Shown: positions 46,754 to 59,990, numbered from the stretch's first letter. The stretch is 64,000 nucleotides of DNA from Sporosarcina sp. FSL K6-3457 (GCF_038007285.1 NZ_JBBOWX010000001.1:3799501-3863500); one strand, 5' to 3'. Numbers and translations are program-made. Notes: generated by a model from the sequence alone, not told the origin.

Positions 46754-48919
46754 TTATTTATCAAATAATTTTTTCAGCGCATCTGCCATTGCAGTATTTT
46801 CTGGTTCTTCCTGTTTATTCATGTATTTTTGAACATCACGTTTATCGGCTTTTTTACCACCCGAGTTTGCACGACGCTTTTCAAACGCCGACAGCTTTTC
46901 ACGGTGACCACATTTACAAACAAAAATCTTGCCTTCACCTTCCCCACGCAATTCCAATTTCTTTTTACAAACTGGACATCTGGCATTTGTCAATGTCGAT
47001 ACATTTTTACGGTGACCGCATTCCCGATCTTGACAAACAAGCATCTTGCCGCGCTTGCCATTCACTTCTAGTAAAAGCTTTCCACAATCCGGACATGTTT
47101 TCCCCGTGACATTATCATGCTTGAATTTTTTATCATCCGTTTTAATTTCTGTCACAGTACGCTTTGAGAAAGCAATCATATCTTTCATGAATGCCGATTT
47201 TTTCATCTGCCCACTGGCGATTTTCGTCAACCCTTGCTCCCACTCCGCCGTCAACGCCGGTGATTTCAGATCTTCCGGAACAAGTTCCAGCAGCTGGCGT
47301 CCTTTTGATGTCGTGTAAATATCATTGCCTTTCTTCTCCATTACGAATGAATTGAATAGTCGTTCGATAACATCAGCACGCGTCGCAACGGTTCCGAGTC
47401 CACCCGTTTCACCAATTGTTTTGATCAATTCTTTAGATTCACCTTGCATAAATTGTGTTGGGTTTTCCATCGCCGCAAGCAACGTTCCTTCATTGAAACG
47501 TGCAGGTGGCTTCGTTTGACCATCTGTCATAACGATAGCACGAATACCCAGCTCATCCCCTTTTTTGAATGAAGGGAGCATATCCGTATCTACTTCTTCC
47601 TCTTCCGTCGAATAAACCTTTTTCCAACCTTCATCTGTAATTGTACGACCCTTCGCTTTGAACATTTCTCCTCCTACCGTAAGCTCCGCTGTTACTTGGT
47701 CATAACGGAATGAACCGAAGAACACCGCCAAGAAGCGTTTAACGATTAAATCATATAGACGTTGTTCTTTATCAGACAAGCTTTGAAGAATTGGCGTTTC
47801 CTCAGTTGGAATAATCGCATGGTGATCCGACACACGCTTATCATCGACCACACCCTTCTGCGGCTTTATCGTACCTGAACGTAATAGCGTGTTGACCGCT
47901 TTACGATAAGGCCCAATATCCACTGCTTTAATGCGCTCTTTCAACGTACTTTCCATATCTGAAGTCAAATGCTTCGAATCCGTTCGTGGATACGTCACCG
48001 CTTTATGGCGCTCATATAAATTTTGCAAGGTCGATAGCGTCTCTTTGGCAGACCATGACCAACGGCGATGTGCCTCTTTTTGCAGCTCCGTTAAATCAAA
48101 TAAATGCGGTGCTGGTTGAGACTTAGGCGTCGTTTTCACGTCCGTAACTTTGCCAGATTGAACCCCGTCCAGCTTGCCCATGAGTTTCTCAATCACTTCT
48201 TTATCGAACGACTGCGTTTGACCTGCCCGATCATGCCAAGTAAATTTCGCTGTTTCGGTTAATGCTTGCATACCATAAAATGATTTCGGCTTGAAATCAC
48301 GAATCTGTTTTTCTCGTTCTGCAATCATCGCGAGCGTCGGTGTTTGAACACGACCTGTTGACAATTGTGCATTGTATTTCACCGTCAGTGCGCGTGTTGC
48401 ATTAATGCCAACAACCCAGTCTGCTTCTGCACGTGCAACTGCCGCCTCGTATAAGTTTTCATAAGCACGACCGTCTTTCAAATTGTTAAAGCCATCTTTA
48501 ATAGCCTTATCCGTGACCGAAGAAATCCACAGCCGCTTGACAGGTTTACGAACTTTTGCCTGCTCTAAAATCCAGCGTGCCACAAGCTCTCCTTCACGCC
48601 CCGCATCTGTCGCGATAATGACGGCTTTGACATCAGTTCGCTTTAGCTGTGCTTTCACCGCATTAAATTGCTTCGATGTTTGACGAATCGGTACAAGCTT
48701 AAATGGCTCCGGAATAATCGGCAAATGCTCGAGCTTCCACTCTTTAAATTCATTGCCATAACCTTCTGGATCTGCATGTGTCACAAGATGACCTAGCGCC
48801 CATGTAACAATATAATGCGTCCCTTCAAGAAATCCATTTCCTTTTTTATTGCAGCCGAGCACCCGCGCAATATCGCGTGCTACAGACGGCTTTTCAGCTA
48901 ATACAAGTGATTTAGACAT
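46754..48919 (-). CDS. topB: DNA topoisomerase III
   Basis: A type IA topoisomerase of 721 residues. The Toprim domain (SLVLAEKPSVARDIARVLGC at the start; IIATDAGREGELVARWIL) is followed by the catalytic tyrosine in AVTYPRTDSKHLTSDM near residue 310. The C-terminus has zinc-ribbon-like segments (CPDCGKLLLE, CQDRECGHRK, CPVCKKKLEL, CKCGHREK). It decatenates DNA and resolves recombination intermediates. AAAGGGGATTCACCT precedes ATG 48919. It separates the cobalamin operon from the siderophore locus. Confidence 0.97.
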   Translation of the reverse strand: MSKSLVLAEKPSVARDIARVLGCNKKGNGFLEGTHYIVTWALGHLVTHADPEGYGNEFKEWKLEHLPIIPEPFKLVPIRQTSKQFNAVKAQLKRTDVKAVIIATDAGREGELVARWILEQAKVRKPVKRLWISSVTDKAIKDGFNNLKDGRAYENLYEAAVARAEADWVVGINATRALTVKYNAQLSTGRVQTPTLAMIAEREKQIRDFKPKSFYGMQALTETAKFTWHDRAGQTQSFDKEVIEKLMGKLDGVQSGKVTDVKTTPKSQPAPHLFDLTELQKEAHRRWSWSAKETLSTLQNLYERHKAVTYPRTDSKHLTSDMESTLKERIKAVDIGPYRKAVNTLLRSGTIKPQKGVVDDKRVSDHHAIIPTEETPILQSLSDKEQRLYDLIVKRFLAVFFGSFRYDQVTAELTVGGEMFKAKGRTITDEGWKKVYSTEEEEVDTDMLPSFKKGDELGIRAIVMTDGQTKPPARFNEGTLLAAMENPTQFMQGESKELIKTIGETGGLGTVATRADVIERLFNSFVMEKKGNDIYTTSKGRQLLELVPEDLKSPALTAEWEQGLTKIASGQMKKSAFMKDMIAFSKRTVTEIKTDDKKFKHDNVTGKTCPDCGKLLLEVNGKRGKMLVCQDRECGHRKNVSTLTNARCPVCKKKLELRGEGEGKIFVCKCGHREKLSAFEKRRANSGGKKADKRDVQKYMNKQEEPENTAMADALKKLFDK

Positions 48920-49172
48920 AGGTGAATCCCCTTTCTTCATACATTGATTATAAGTGAGAATTCAATTTGATGCATGCCAGATGTATATAATTGGCCTTGA
49001 CAGAAAAAATTCATCTTAAATTTAGGTAGACTATATCGTCAAACTCTATTCCATCGGACCATAAGCTGAGACTCGTTCCTACTCTATTTCTTAATAGAAA
49101 TGAACACTACATTAGAAAACTCACTAAAAAATAAAGGAGTTTTCATTCACATTGTAGAAATAATGAATACAG

Positions 49173-49868
49173 GTGATTCATTTGCAATCGATAACACTCT
49201 TACGTATACCAGATGACATAAAATCAGACTATTTGAACCTCTTCCTTGCCAATGTTTCAGAGGAAAGAAGACAGAAATTCACACGCTTTGTCAAAAAAGA
49301 TGATGCATACCGCTCCTTATTAGGCGAGGTTCTGATTCGCTCCAAATTGTCAGTCGATATTGGTTTGAACCACGGTGAGTTTCATTTTAGCTACAATCAG
49401 TATGGCAAACCTTCATTGTGTAACAACCTGAAAGTTAGTTTCAATATCTCCCATTCGGGAAACTGGGTTGCAATGCTCTGGAGTAATAATGACCATTGTC
49501 TAGGAATTGATGTCGAGAAGATTGTACCTATAGATTTTCAATTCGCAACAACCCTATTTTCTCCCCAAGAAAACAAATTGCTTGCCTCAAAGTCTGGAGA
49601 CGACCAGCTAGATTACTTCTATCAACTGTGGACCCTAAAGGAAAGTTATACAAAAGCCCTGGGGAAGGGCTTGTCCTTTCCTCTCGATTCTTTTTCTATG
49701 GTTCATTCCGATAAAGAAAAATGGTTTTCTCCGGAGGCTATAGGCTTCCAATTTAAGAGTTTCAGAATTGATCGGACGCATATTTTGTCAGTCTGCTCAA
49801 ATACAGATACACTTCCTGACCGTATCCAATATGTCTCCTTATCTGAATTGTACGAAAGCCTACTTTAA
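49173..49868 (+). CDS. sfp: Sfp-type 4'-phosphopantetheinyl transferase
   Basis: A protein of about 231 residues that installs the phosphopantetheine arm on carrier domains, here most likely those of DhbB and DhbF. It has SEERRQKFTRFVKKDDAYRS, the P2 region FNISHSGNWVAML, the magnesium site LGIDVEKI and the P3 helix FYQLWTLKESYTKALGKGLS, all close to B. subtilis Sfp. The start may be GTG 49173 or TTG 49182; the latter has AGGTGA at a better distance. It converges on the siderophore operon and shares a terminator with it. Confidence 0.93.
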   Translation: MIHLQSITLLRIPDDIKSDYLNLFLANVSEERRQKFTRFVKKDDAYRSLLGEVLIRSKLSVDIGLNHGEFHFSYNQYGKPSLCNNLKVSFNISHSGNWVAMLWSNNDHCLGIDVEKIVPIDFQFATTLFSPQENKLLASKSGDDQLDYFYQLWTLKESYTKALGKGLSFPLDSFSMVHSDKEKWFSPEAIGFQFKSFRIDRTHILSVCSNTDTLPDRIQYVSLSELYESLL

Positions 49869-49876
49869 GAAAATAC

Positions 49877-49918
49877 GAAACAGCCGGTTGCTTAGATAAC
49901 CGGCTGTTTCATATTTTC
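49877..49918. terminator. Bidirectional terminator between sfp and mbtH
   Basis: AAACAGCCGGTT and AACCGGCTGTTT form a perfect 12-bp stem with an 8-base loop, with T-rich sequence on the sfp side. Confidence 0.92.
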
Positions 49919-49953
49919 TTATTAGGTTCATTTATCAAACATCAATCTTAATC

Positions 49954-50175
49954 CTAGATCCCACTAACAGAATTTGTAACTGCATGTAGGCTTCGAGGCC
50001 TCATATCACTCCATTGCCGGTTGATGTAATCCATACACTCCTCACGTGTCTGTCGCTCCAAAATAACGCTCCAGCCATCGGGTACGGTGATGAAGGAAGG
50101 CCAAAGCGAATACTGATTCTCATCATTGACCAAAATCATATAGTCAGTGTCTGCACGCTCAAATGGATTTGTCAT
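49954..50175 (-). CDS. MbtH-like protein
   Basis: A 73-residue accessory protein that binds and activates NRPS adenylation domains. It carries the family signature [19 protein letters not shown] and the C-terminal RPRSL. ATG 50175 has AGGAGGTGA at the right distance. It lies 17 bp after dhbF, so it is the last gene of the operon, as in the B. subtilis dhb cluster where ybdZ plays this part. Confidence 0.95.
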   Translation of the reverse strand: MTNPFERADTDYMILVNDENQYSLWPSFITVPDGWSVILERQTREECMDYINRQWSDMRPRSLHAVTNSVSGI

Positions 50176-50192
50176 TACGTTCACCTCCTGAC

Positions 50193-53100
50193 TTAAAGTC
50201 GAGCTACTGAGCGATGCGTAAACTGTAGCTTGGTCGATAGGATACTACCAATCTCAGCAAGTGGCCCAGGTTGACACAGGTCTTTATGCCGACATGCGAT
50301 ATCATATCGCTCAATCTCCCCATCTATAAACGGTGCCCACATTTCTGGTTCTATCGGATCAAACCAATCAGGTATAATCGTAGAATGGAAAAACAGAAGA
50401 TCACCGTGGAATCGTTCAGGGACAAATGCACTCAGTATACGAACAGAGTTCTCGTATGTTTTCTTAAGATTCATAATGATGGCTTCATCAAGACTCGCCA
50501 ATGCGCTACCGTCACTTTGAAGAATTTCAATCGCACCTGCTATATCGAGAGGCTCGTCACCTATTGTTTTAGGATCGTAACCACCCAAAGCAAGTAGCGC
50601 CACCAATGCCTCTTCTTCATCTGGTTCACCACGTAAAGGCAAGTAATGGCTTGGGAAAGCATCTAGCATAGCTAGAAAAGATACCTCTTCTCCTTCTTGT
50701 TGAAGCTGCACAGCCATAGCTTGCGCTACATTTCCCCCAAGGGACCAACCTAACAATTGATAGGGCCCAGATGGTTGGACCATGCGAATATGCCGAATAT
50801 AATCTGCCGTCATCTCCTCTAGATTTTCAGGAAATTCTTCGGACTGCGCAATCCCCCTTGCCTGCAAACCATAAATCGGATAATCAAAACTTAAATGCTT
50901 CATTAACCCAGCGTAACACCAGCTCAATCCACCTGCAGGATGAATACAAAATAACGGTAATTGTTCACCATGAGTTCTAAGCGGAAGCAATACCTGGAGT
51001 GCACTTTGATCCTCCTCCATTTCAAGTCTTTCGCCAAGCGCCGCAACGGTAGGAGCCTCAAAAAGGATACCAATACCTGGTTCATAGCCCATCGCCTCAT
51101 GGATCCGACTCATCAAGCGAACGGCCAATAGTGAATGTCCCCCTAACTCGAAAAATCCGTCATCAATACCGACGCGTTGTAATCCCAGCACCTCAGCAAA
51201 TAAATCACAAAGCACTTCCTCTCGCGGAGTTCTTGGCCCTCTTCCGTCAAGGATTGATGAGAAGTCAGGCGCTGGCAACGCCTTACGATCTAACTTGCCA
51301 TTCGGAGTAAGTGGCAAAATATCCATGCCGATAATAGCGGATGGAACCATGTAATCAGGAAGGATAGAAGCAGCATATTGGCGCAATTCAATCGGTTTAG
51401 CACATGCATCGCTGGTAAGAACTACGTAAGCCACAAGGCGTTTGTCTCCCGGCTGATCCTCGCGAACGACTACCCCCACCTGATTTACCTCAGGATGTCG
51501 ACCAAGTACGGCCTCAATCTCTCCTAGTTCTATACGGTATCCACGAATCTTCACTTGCTGATCAGCACGTCCCAAATAATCCAGCGAGCCATCGCTCAAC
51601 CTCTTGGCGAGATCTCCTGTACGATACATTCTCATACCAGGAGGACCGTACGGATCAGCAACAAATCGCTCAGCTGTCATGCCTGGTCGCCCCCAATAGC
51701 CGCGAGCTAGCCCATTACCTGCGACATACATTTCCCCTGTTACTCCATATGGAACTGGCTGCAATGCATCATCCAATACATATACTTGAAGATCTGAAAT
51801 AGCACGACCAATGAGGCTATTCCCCCTATTAGATGCACTGGTTCGATTAAGCTCAATATAACTTACATGTACGGTTGTCTCTGTTATTCCATACATGTTA
51901 ATCAGTCTCGGGGCATTCTCTGAATGGCGCCTATACCAATCATCCAATCGAGATAACTCTAGAGCCTCTCCCCCGAATACTACAAACCGCAATGAGAGCT
52001 TCTGCCCCCACTCCGGATTCTCTCGATCCGCTTGCATAAGCTGATAAAATGCTGATGGCGTCTGATTTAGAATTGTCACTCTCTCCTGAACGAGGAGCTG
52101 TAAAAACTCTTTCGGCGATCGACTAATCGCATGGGGCACTACGACAAGACGCCCACCGTGTAAAAGGGGCCCCCAGATTTCCCATACCGAGAAGTCAAAA
52201 GCGTAAGAATGAAATAAAGTCCATACGTCATCAGAGCCAAAATCGAACCAATGCTTAGTAGAAGTAAAAAGTCGGACAACATTCTGATGAGGGATAACGA
52301 CCCCTTTAGGTTTTCCTGTTGAACCCGAGGTATAAATCATATACGCCGGGCTAAGTGGAGATAAATGTCCACTTCGGTCACGGTCATTCGGATTGATACA
52401 AGAGTATTGTTGCAGTCGCCTCTCAGTATGGGAAGCATCAAGTAGAATTAGAGGAAGACCTATTACACCATTTAGTCTAGAAACTACCATAGTACTCGTA
52501 ATCAGCATAATCGGCTTTGCATCCTCAACCATATAAGTAAGTCTATCACTCGGATAGTCCGGATCTAGGGGCAAATAGGCTCCCCCAGCTTTCAGTACAG
52601 CTAGAATACCTACAACCATCTCCACCGATCTTGGCAATGCCAAAGCTACCATCTGTTCAGGGCCAACCCCCTCTTCAATCAAGAGGTATGCGAGCCGATT
52701 CGCTCGAATATTAAGCTCCTCATAGCTAATGACAGTACCTTCAAAAACGAGAGCCGTAGCTTCACCATTCAAAGCTACTTGTGCCTCGAATAGCTCTGCC
52801 AGACTGTCTTGTGGCGGTACTTGTGTAGCGGTACTCCACTCCATTAGCATATTCTGACGCTCCTCAACCGCCAAAATGTCAAGCTGACTTATAGGTTTAC
52901 CTGGCTCATCTACTACAGCTTCCAGTAATCGTAAGAAACGTGCAACCATCACTTCAGCAGTACTATGTTCAAACAAATCTAGGCTAAACTCCAATAATCC
53001 TTCCAACCCATTAGGGGCTCCATCCAAGGTACGGTTCTCATTAAACTCCATTGTAAGATCAAATTTAGCTGTACCTACGGGTTCAATCCGAATACTACTT

Positions 53101-56100
53101 GTCGCACCCGGTAGCTCCAACTTAGCAGCGGGTGTGTTCTGTAGTACTAGCATAACCTGAAAGAGTGGGTGTCTAGCTCTTGACCTAACTGGATTAATAG
53201 CCTCAACCAAACGCTCGAAAGGCAATTCCTGATGCTCATACGCAGCAAGGTTCACATCACGAACTCTTGAAAGTAGTTCTCCAAAGCTCGGTTCACCGGA
53301 CGTATCTGTGCGTAGCACCAACGTATTAATAAACAATCCAACAAGCCCATCAAGTGCATCTTCACTCCGCCCAGCAATTGGACACCCAATGGGGATATCC
53401 GTACCTGCACCAAGTCGTGTCAGGAGAACGGCAAGTGTAGACTGCAATACCATATACAAACTTACTCTATTATCACGAGCGAGTTCTAATAGTTGCCCAT
53501 GGAGTTGTTGATTGATTTGGAAAGGGATAACATCTCCTTGATAGCTTGCCACAGCTGGTCTTGGATAATCCGTTGGCAACTCTAGTTGATCTGGCAAGTT
53601 TTTAAGCGTCCTAATCCAGAATTCAAATTGTCTAGCGAGGAGGCTGTCGGAATCATTCTCACTCCCCAGAAGCTGCTGCTGCCAAATCGCATAATCAGCA
53701 TATTGTACGGGCAGCGGGGACCACGCTGGCACTTCATCATTACAACGAGCAGTGTAGGCTTCGGAAAGATCTCGTGATAATGGCACCAATGACCAACCAT
53801 CTCCTACAATATGATGAAGTAAAAGTAATAACACATACTCATTCGGACCAAGCAGGAACAATTGTGCACGAAGCGAGGACTCGGTTGATAGATCGAAACT
53901 ATAACGAACAGCCTCTGCAAGTTCCTCATCTAACTCAGCTCCGCTAATTTCTGTTTGTATTAGTTTAGAACGTGCTTCTTCGGCACTAAGAATATATTGA
54001 CTTGGCGAACCCAAAGATTCCGGGAATATCGTCCGAAGCGGCTCGTGTCGTCCCACCACATCAGCAAGTGCAACCTCTAAAGCTTTGACGTTCAGCTCTC
54101 CAGACAATCGAGCTACAAAAGGAATATTATATGTTGGATTCGGTCCTTCCATTCGATATAGAAACCACAAACGACGTTGGGCAAAGGAAAGCGGTACTAG
54201 TTCTGGACGAACAACCGAACTCACGCTCGTCCTTACAACTTGCCCCTGATCCAACACCAATAGCTTGGCAAGAGTCGCAACCGTTGTAGCCTTAAAGAGA
54301 CTACCTAATCCCAATTCGACTCCAAAAGCATCTTGGATACGGACTATAAGCCTTCCCGCCAACAAGGAATGGCCCCCCAAATGAAAGAAGTCATCATCGA
54401 TTCCCACTCGGGCAATTCCTAGAACCTCTGCAAACAGATCGCACAGTATCTCCTCTTGTGGAGTTCGCGGACCTCGTCCCATAACGCTAATATTATTTTC
54501 TGTTGTAGGCAATGCCTTATAATCTATCTTCTTATTTGGAGTTAAAGGCATTTCAGATAACTCAACAAATAGAGATGGAATCATATAATCAGGCAATTCA
54601 TGTTCGATAAAGCAGCGAAGTTCAGATAAATCCACAATAGCCGAAGAATCTAATACCACATAAGCGACTAAACGCTTCTCTCCGGGAATATCTTCCCTAG
54701 CAATCACCGTGACTTGCTTAACCGATGGATGCCGTGAAAGCGTAGATATGACTTCACCTAACTCAATCCGGTAGCCTCGTATCTTAATCTGTTGATCGGA
54801 TCGCCCTACATAATCGATTGAACCATCTACATGATGCCTAGCAAGATCTCCAGTACGATACATGCGCGTACCGGCGGGGCCGAATGGGTTAGCAACGAAA
54901 CGTTCTGCTGTTAGCTCTGGTCGATGTAAATATCCCCGTGCCAAGCCGGCCCCTGCTATATATAATTCTCCTACTACTCCTGGAGGTACTGGCTGAAGCG
55001 CTTTATCTAGTATATACACTTGCGTATTCCAAATCGGCTCACCGATGGAAGGCTTTAATGTGCGCTCCTCACCAAGTAGCGCCGCAGTTGAATAAATGGT
55101 CGTTTCTGTTGGTCCATATTGATTGTTCACCTGACATCCCAGCTCTTGTAAAGCTAGCTTAAGACCAATGGGAAGCATCTCTCCACCAGTAATGATTTGA
55201 AGAGGGTAATCGAATTTAGCCGGCTTGCTTGCAACTAGTTCTTGCCATAAAGTAGGTGTCGCCTGTATTATGGTTATACCAGTCTCCCTAATTCTCTTCG
55301 CCAATGCAAATGGATCTAAAATCGTATCCTTCAAGACAATATCCACGCTTGCTCCAGTTGTCAAAGGGAGATATATTTCAAGAACTGATATGTCGAATGC
55401 AATTGTAGTAACCGAAAGCATCCTATCTTTTTCACTCAATTGAAATCGCTCTTGCATTGAAAAGAGCAAATTAGTTGAACTTCCGTGTGTAACTACTACT
55501 CCTTTGGGCTTACCCGTCGATCCAGAGGTATAGATCACGTAGGCTGGGTTAAGCAGCGATAAGCGGTCTATACGATCAGTATCAATGGGATTATGATTGC
55601 TATATTTCATCAGCCTTTCCATTGTTACCGACTCATCTAGAACAAGCGTAGTTGCAGTATAGGAATTCGACAATCTAGGTTTAACCAAGCTATCCGTAAT
55701 AAGTAACATCGGTTCCGCGTCTTCCAGCATATAAATAATTCGAGTACTCGGATAATCTGGATCAATGGGTAAATATGCTGCCCCTGCCTTATGTACAGCT
55801 AGGATTGCAACCACCATTTCTACAGAACGTGATAATACGAGCGCAACGATCCCCTCTGGCCCCACACCATTAGCAATTAACAGATGAGCAAGTCGGTTCG
55901 CTCGATCGTTCAGCTCGGCATAGCTGAATGTTTCTCCATTTTGAACTATGGCTATGGCATTAGGAGTTTGTATCACTTGCTCTTCAAACATGATAGATAG
56001 ATTTACCTCTGGCACCTTATGGGCTGTTTTATTCCACTCTGTTAACACTTGCTGTCGTTCCTCGCTGAGAAGATAATCTATCCGAGAGATTGGTTGGTCA

Positions 56101-57380
56101 AGTTCAAAGGCTCCGAACTTGTTCAAAAGACTAAGAAAGCGTTGATGATGGTCCGCTAACTCATCGGCTTCATAAATTGCGGGATTACCATCAAAGTCGA
56201 TTCTCAACCCGCTGCCATCAGATCTGTTATATATGTTAATTAATAAGTCATCTACCGGTCCCGCAGATAGATTGTGGATCGTTCCACGATTACCGTCAAA
56301 GCTGATATCATAGTCAAACGGCATCACATTAATAGCAGGACCAAATAGTCTTTGCCGATCTCCTAATAGCTTCAAGTCACGACGCAGATCCTGTTGCCGA
56401 TAACCCTGGTGCCGCTTTATTATCCGGATTTCTTGTGTGATTTGTTGCAGAAGCTCAGACAAACTAGTATCCGAGCTTATCGTCAAACGAAGCGGTAGCA
56501 AATTCATAACCATGCCGGGAATGCGTAGTGATGAAGATTCCAAACGGCACATCATAGGGAAGCCTAAGATAACTTCATCTGCCCCGGTCAACCGATGTAC
56601 ATAAGTCGCCGTAGCTGCGATTACAACCTCAGACCAACTTGTCCCAGTCTGATTTGCCAGTGCATGCAGACTATCCATAGTAGCTGGTGTAAGCTGAGCA
56701 GACTGACGCAAAAAGCTTCTCGAGGTCCTCGATACTCTCTCACCCAGACTAACCACTTCAGGTTCATCCGCAAAGCGCGAAGACCAGAATTTCTTATCCA
56801 GTTCAATCTGCTCCGATATACGATATTCCGAATCTTCTTCTAAAATAGAAGAGAAGGGACCAAAGCCACCCCCAACAATTGAATGATTCCTTACAATGGA
56901 TGTATATAATTGGGCTACCCTTCGTGCTATAAGGGAGAATCCATAACCATCAATTACTATATGATGAATCCGTTGATACCAATAGAATTGATCAGGAGCT
57001 ATTTTAAACAGAGCTTCCGTAAATAAGGAATCACTTTTTAGATCAATCGGTTTACTCATGTCTTCCTTCATCCAAGATTCCGCTACTCCTCGGGGATTCT
57101 CCTGCATACTCACATCTAATATACTCATCTGCCAGTTGGAAGATGGGTCCATTATCTGCCAGGGTCCATCTGAGTCTTCTCCGAATCGAAGATGCAATGC
57201 CTCTGCCTCCATCACAGCCTGCCTCACCGCAGCCTCGAATGATTCAGGATCAATGGGGCCATGAATTTCAATAAATTCGCCCGTATTGAAGATCGGATTA
57301 TCAGGGTCGAGCTGTTGAGCGAACCAAATACCAGACTGTGCCCCCGTCAAAGGTAAGCGAAAATTCGTACCATTAGACAT
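50193..57380 (-). CDS. dhbF: Two-module siderophore NRPS DhbF
   Basis: A peptide synthetase of about 2395 residues with order C-A-PCP-C-A-PCP-TE. The first C domain has HHIVIDG at 139-145, the second HHIVGDG near 1190. The A domains carry [11 protein letters not shown] near 626 and 1688. The carrier serines lie in LGGHSLL near 1001 and 2080. The thioesterase nucleophile is in GWSLGG near 2211. The second A domain reads D-F-W-N-x-G-M-V-H at the specificity positions, the threonine code. The first reads about D-I-L-Q-x-G-Q-I-Y, near the glycine code but not identical. The expected product is a cyclic trimer of DHB-Gly(or similar)-Thr, as in bacillibactin. GGAGGGG precedes ATG 57380. Confidence 0.93.
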   Translation of the reverse strand: MSNGTNFRLPLTGAQSGIWFAQQLDPDNPIFNTGEFIEIHGPIDPESFEAAVRQAVMEAEALHLRFGEDSDGPWQIMDPSSNWQMSILDVSMQENPRGVAESWMKEDMSKPIDLKSDSLFTEALFKIAPDQFYWYQRIHHIVIDGYGFSLIARRVAQLYTSIVRNHSIVGGGFGPFSSILEEDSEYRISEQIELDKKFWSSRFADEPEVVSLGERVSRTSRSFLRQSAQLTPATMDSLHALANQTGTSWSEVVIAATATYVHRLTGADEVILGFPMMCRLESSSLRIPGMVMNLLPLRLTISSDTSLSELLQQITQEIRIIKRHQGYRQQDLRRDLKLLGDRQRLFGPAINVMPFDYDISFDGNRGTIHNLSAGPVDDLLINIYNRSDGSGLRIDFDGNPAIYEADELADHHQRFLSLLNKFGAFELDQPISRIDYLLSEERQQVLTEWNKTAHKVPEVNLSIMFEEQVIQTPNAIAIVQNGETFSYAELNDRANRLAHLLIANGVGPEGIVALVLSRSVEMVVAILAVHKAGAAYLPIDPDYPSTRIIYMLEDAEPMLLITDSLVKPRLSNSYTATTLVLDESVTMERLMKYSNHNPIDTDRIDRLSLLNPAYVIYTSGSTGKPKGVVVTHGSSTNLLFSMQERFQLSEKDRMLSVTTIAFDISVLEIYLPLTTGASVDIVLKDTILDPFALAKRIRETGITIIQATPTLWQELVASKPAKFDYPLQIITGGEMLPIGLKLALQELGCQVNNQYGPTETTIYSTAALLGEERTLKPSIGEPIWNTQVYILDKALQPVPPGVVGELYIAGAGLARGYLHRPELTAERFVANPFGPAGTRMYRTGDLARHHVDGSIDYVGRSDQQIKIRGYRIELGEVISTLSRHPSVKQVTVIAREDIPGEKRLVAYVVLDSSAIVDLSELRCFIEHELPDYMIPSLFVELSEMPLTPNKKIDYKALPTTENNISVMGRGPRTPQEEILCDLFAEVLGIARVGIDDDFFHLGGHSLLAGRLIVRIQDAFGVELGLGSLFKATTVATLAKLLVLDQGQVVRTSVSSVVRPELVPLSFAQRRLWFLYRMEGPNPTYNIPFVARLSGELNVKALEVALADVVGRHEPLRTIFPESLGSPSQYILSAEEARSKLIQTEISGAELDEELAEAVRYSFDLSTESSLRAQLFLLGPNEYVLLLLLHHIVGDGWSLVPLSRDLSEAYTARCNDEVPAWSPLPVQYADYAIWQQQLLGSENDSDSLLARQFEFWIRTLKNLPDQLELPTDYPRPAVASYQGDVIPFQINQQLHGQLLELARDNRVSLYMVLQSTLAVLLTRLGAGTDIPIGCPIAGRSEDALDGLVGLFINTLVLRTDTSGEPSFGELLSRVRDVNLAAYEHQELPFERLVEAINPVRSRARHPLFQVMLVLQNTPAAKLELPGATSSIRIEPVGTAKFDLTMEFNENRTLDGAPNGLEGLLEFSLDLFEHSTAEVMVARFLRLLEAVVDEPGKPISQLDILAVEERQNMLMEWSTATQVPPQDSLAELFEAQVALNGEATALVFEGTVISYEELNIRANRLAYLLIEEGVGPEQMVALALPRSVEMVVGILAVLKAGGAYLPLDPDYPSDRLTYMVEDAKPIMLITSTMVVSRLNGVIGLPLILLDASHTERRLQQYSCINPNDRDRSGHLSPLSPAYMIYTSGSTGKPKGVVIPHQNVVRLFTSTKHWFDFGSDDVWTLFHSYAFDFSVWEIWGPLLHGGRLVVVPHAISRSPKEFLQLLVQERVTILNQTPSAFYQLMQADRENPEWGQKLSLRFVVFGGEALELSRLDDWYRRHSENAPRLINMYGITETTVHVSYIELNRTSASNRGNSLIGRAISDLQVYVLDDALQPVPYGVTGEMYVAGNGLARGYWGRPGMTAERFVADPYGPPGMRMYRTGDLAKRLSDGSLDYLGRADQQVKIRGYRIELGEIEAVLGRHPEVNQVGVVVREDQPGDKRLVAYVVLTSDACAKPIELRQYAASILPDYMVPSAIIGMDILPLTPNGKLDRKALPAPDFSSILDGRGPRTPREEVLCDLFAEVLGLQRVGIDDGFFELGGHSLLAVRLMSRIHEAMGYEPGIGILFEAPTVAALGERLEMEEDQSALQVLLPLRTHGEQLPLFCIHPAGGLSWCYAGLMKHLSFDYPIYGLQARGIAQSEEFPENLEEMTADYIRHIRMVQPSGPYQLLGWSLGGNVAQAMAVQLQQEGEEVSFLAMLDAFPSHYLPLRGEPDEEEALVALLALGGYDPKTIGDEPLDIAGAIEILQSDGSALASLDEAIIMNLKKTYENSVRILSAFVPERFHGDLLFFHSTIIPDWFDPIEPEMWAPFIDGEIERYDIACRHKDLCQPGPLAEIGSILSTKLQFTHRSVARL

Positions 57381-57394
57381 AATCATCCCCTCCT

Positions 57395-58336
57395 TCATCC
57401 TGTAAAATAGTCTAGGTTTGGCAGAGCTTGCTTCTTCTGCGCTGAAATCAGTTCCCACCAATGGGCAAGGGACGGATGCTCAGCCAACTCTACAAAAGTA
57501 ATTTCAACGCCGCTCCGGCGCCACCTTTCAACAAGAGTCATAATCCTTACTGAATCAAGCCCCCATATGTTGATAAGATTGTCTTGTTCCCCAATATCCA
57601 ATGGGTGCACCTGAATTAGCATTGCCACATCTTCACGTATGGATTGCTGTGTCAGTGTATACGCATTATCTGACTGAGCAATATGAACTGACGATCCCTC
57701 TCCATTTAACTCTTCAATCAGTTGCTGAGTAGACATGGTCACTGCACATCGCTCAGCTGCATAAGTTATAGCCATTTTGTGCTTCTCCAATGAGAAGTCT
57801 GCTACTGCATCCGTAACGAAGAACGGTTGAATATCCTGCATGAATGCTTCACAGGAAGTTAATAAGCAGCCTATGTGCGCGTAAATTCCACATACTAACA
57901 GTTGATTTCTGCCACGCTGCTTCATTAATTCCAACAGATCAGTCTTTTGAAATGCACTATATCTCCACTTAGTCAAAACAATGTCCTCATCGCTCGGCAA
58001 GAGTTCTTCTATAATTTGTTTCTGATAAGGACCATCGTTAATGCCCGGTCCCCAAAAGTCCTGCAACAAACCACGTTGTTCAGTAGACTGCCCTCCAGGC
58101 TGAACCGAGTAGACTACAGGTATACCAAGCTTGGCACAATTAGCCTTGAGCATACGAATATTCGCCAGCAATTCCACAATAGGCGATTCCTTGAGATTGA
58201 ACGCATCCAGGAAGTACTGCTGCATGTCATGAATAAGTAATACGGCTCGCTTCGGATTGATAGTCCACTCGACCTTGCTTGTTAGCAAGCCCGATTCCAC
58301 AGGCATTGGATATGGTAATATAGTAGGAATAGCCAT
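57395..58336 (-). CDS. dhbB: Bifunctional isochorismatase / aryl carrier protein DhbB
   Basis: A 313-residue protein. Residues 1-210 are the isochorismate lyase domain: [37 protein letters not shown] and [20 protein letters not shown], the last with the expected cysteine region. The last 75 residues are an aryl carrier domain with the pantetheine serine in [15 protein letters not shown]. It turns isochorismate into 2,3-dihydro-2,3-dihydroxybenzoate and then carries activated DHB to DhbF. GAGGAG precedes the ATG. It lies 14 bp upstream of dhbF. Confidence 0.95.
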   Translation of the reverse strand: MAIPTILPYPMPVESGLLTSKVEWTINPKRAVLLIHDMQQYFLDAFNLKESPIVELLANIRMLKANCAKLGIPVVYSVQPGGQSTEQRGLLQDFWGPGINDGPYQKQIIEELLPSDEDIVLTKWRYSAFQKTDLLELMKQRGRNQLLVCGIYAHIGCLLTSCEAFMQDIQPFFVTDAVADFSLEKHKMAITYAAERCAVTMSTQQLIEELNGEGSSVHIAQSDNAYTLTQQSIREDVAMLIQVHPLDIGEQDNLINIWGLDSVRIMTLVERWRRSGVEITFVELAEHPSLAHWWELISAQKKQALPNLDYFTG

Positions 58337-58356
58337 GTTATCTCCTCATTTCAATG

Positions 58357-59985
58357 TTATGATTGGACTTTTGCAAGGCTGCATAGCTTCTCGCTTATTA
58401 ATTCACGAAGTACTTTCTTACTTACCTTTCCTACTCTCGTCTTCGGAAAAGTATTAGTAAACTCCACACGATCCGGAATCTTGTATACCGCCAACCCTCG
58501 TTCTCTTAAAAAAGCTTTGATTTCAGCAGATGTAAGGGACGATTCATGTGGAATAATGAATGCACACGTACGCTCTCCAAGAAATTCATCCGGCATCGCA
58601 ACGACTGCTACATCATGCACACCGGGATGAGCAAGGATGTGATTCTCTAACTCCTCAGCGGCCACTTTGTCTCCACCACGGTTAATCTGATCCTTATCTC
58701 GTCCCTCTACAACAAGATTCCCCATTGGTCCCAGACTAGCTAGATCTCCTGTACGATAAAAACCATCTGTTGTGAACGATTTGGTGTTATGTTCCTCAGC
58801 CTTATAATATCCACGAATCGTATAGGGTCCACGAGTTTGAAGATGGCCTACTTGCCCCGACTCAACTTCGCAGTCATCCTCGTCCACCAGTCGAATCTCA
58901 TCATAGGGTGACATCGGTCTGCCCTGTGTATTAATAATGACTTCCTCGGGATCATCAAGCCGAGTATAATTAACAAGCCCTTCTGCCATCCCAAAAACCT
59001 GCTGAAGTTTACATCCTAGCGTTGGACTTATCCTTCTTGCTACCTCTGCATTAAACTTCGCCCCGCCAACCTGGAGTACCTGAAGATAGGAAAAATCAGG
59101 GCATCTTGATGTTGCTGCATCAAGCCATATCAGGGCAAGCGGTGGTACAACCGCTGTAATCGTAACTTGCTCCAATTGAATCAATGGAAACACTTCATCT
59201 GGACTTGCTCCACGCGCAAGTACTACTTTACCTCCAGCATATATCGTGCCGAGTATCCCCGGTGAACTAAGCGGATAATTATGAGCAATAGGAAGTACAG
59301 CAAGATATACGCTATTCTCATCTAGAAGGCATATTTCAGCACTTAGGCGGAGACTATAAATGTAGTCGTCATGCGTCCGAGGAATCAGCTTTGGTAATCC
59401 TGTAGTTCCACCAGATAACTGAAGAAATGCTACATCACTTGCACTCGGCTCCTTCAGCTCGCTTATAGGTTCTCTGTATAGGTCACTCAGTGCGGTATAT
59501 TGTCCAGCGTCACCGACCACAATCACATGTTGCAAAGTCGGGACTTTCGCTGTAACTTGAGAAGCGAGCTCCAGATAATCGAATCCGGAGTCCACATCTG
59601 GAATAATATAAGCAACCGCATGAGATAACTCGGATATATAAGTAATTTCACTCATTCGATGCAACGGTAAGGCAAAGACAGGCAATGCCCCTAAGCGAAA
59701 CAATGCAAAACAAACTTCTATGAACTCCGGGATATTTGGAAGTTGGACAATGACTCGATCATACGACTTGATCCCCAAGGCAGTAAGCCCCGCTGCCAAC
59801 CGATCCACCCTTGCATCAAGCTCCGCATAACTCAGCCGGTAATCACCACTCACAATAACAATGCGCTCCCCATAGGAAGCCGCGCGTTGTCTTAACATCT
59901 TTCCAAATGTTTCTCCTTGCCAGCATCCTTCATTACGATACTGCTCTGCAAATTCTTTAGGCCATGTTGGGCATCCTGACAACAT
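58357..59985 (-). CDS. dhbE: 2,3-dihydroxybenzoate-AMP ligase DhbE
   Basis: A stand-alone adenylation enzyme of 542 residues that activates DHB and loads it on DhbB. It begins [20 protein letters not shown], nearly as B. subtilis DhbE. Motifs are [20 protein letters not shown] (A3), [19 protein letters not shown] (A5), [20 protein letters not shown] (A7) and the A10 lysine in [16 protein letters not shown]. The start at 59985 has GGGAGG upstream; the longer open frame overlaps dhbC and is rejected. Confidence 0.96.
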   Translation of the reverse strand: MLSGCPTWPKEFAEQYRNEGCWQGETFGKMLRQRAASYGERIVIVSGDYRLSYAELDARVDRLAAGLTALGIKSYDRVIVQLPNIPEFIEVCFALFRLGALPVFALPLHRMSEITYISELSHAVAYIIPDVDSGFDYLELASQVTAKVPTLQHVIVVGDAGQYTALSDLYREPISELKEPSASDVAFLQLSGGTTGLPKLIPRTHDDYIYSLRLSAEICLLDENSVYLAVLPIAHNYPLSSPGILGTIYAGGKVVLARGASPDEVFPLIQLEQVTITAVVPPLALIWLDAATSRCPDFSYLQVLQVGGAKFNAEVARRISPTLGCKLQQVFGMAEGLVNYTRLDDPEEVIINTQGRPMSPYDEIRLVDEDDCEVESGQVGHLQTRGPYTIRGYYKAEEHNTKSFTTDGFYRTGDLASLGPMGNLVVEGRDKDQINRGGDKVAAEELENHILAHPGVHDVAVVAMPDEFLGERTCAFIIPHESSLTSAEIKAFLRERGLAVYKIPDRVEFTNTFPKTRVGKVSKKVLRELISEKLCSLAKVQS

Positions 59986-59990
59986 ATAAG

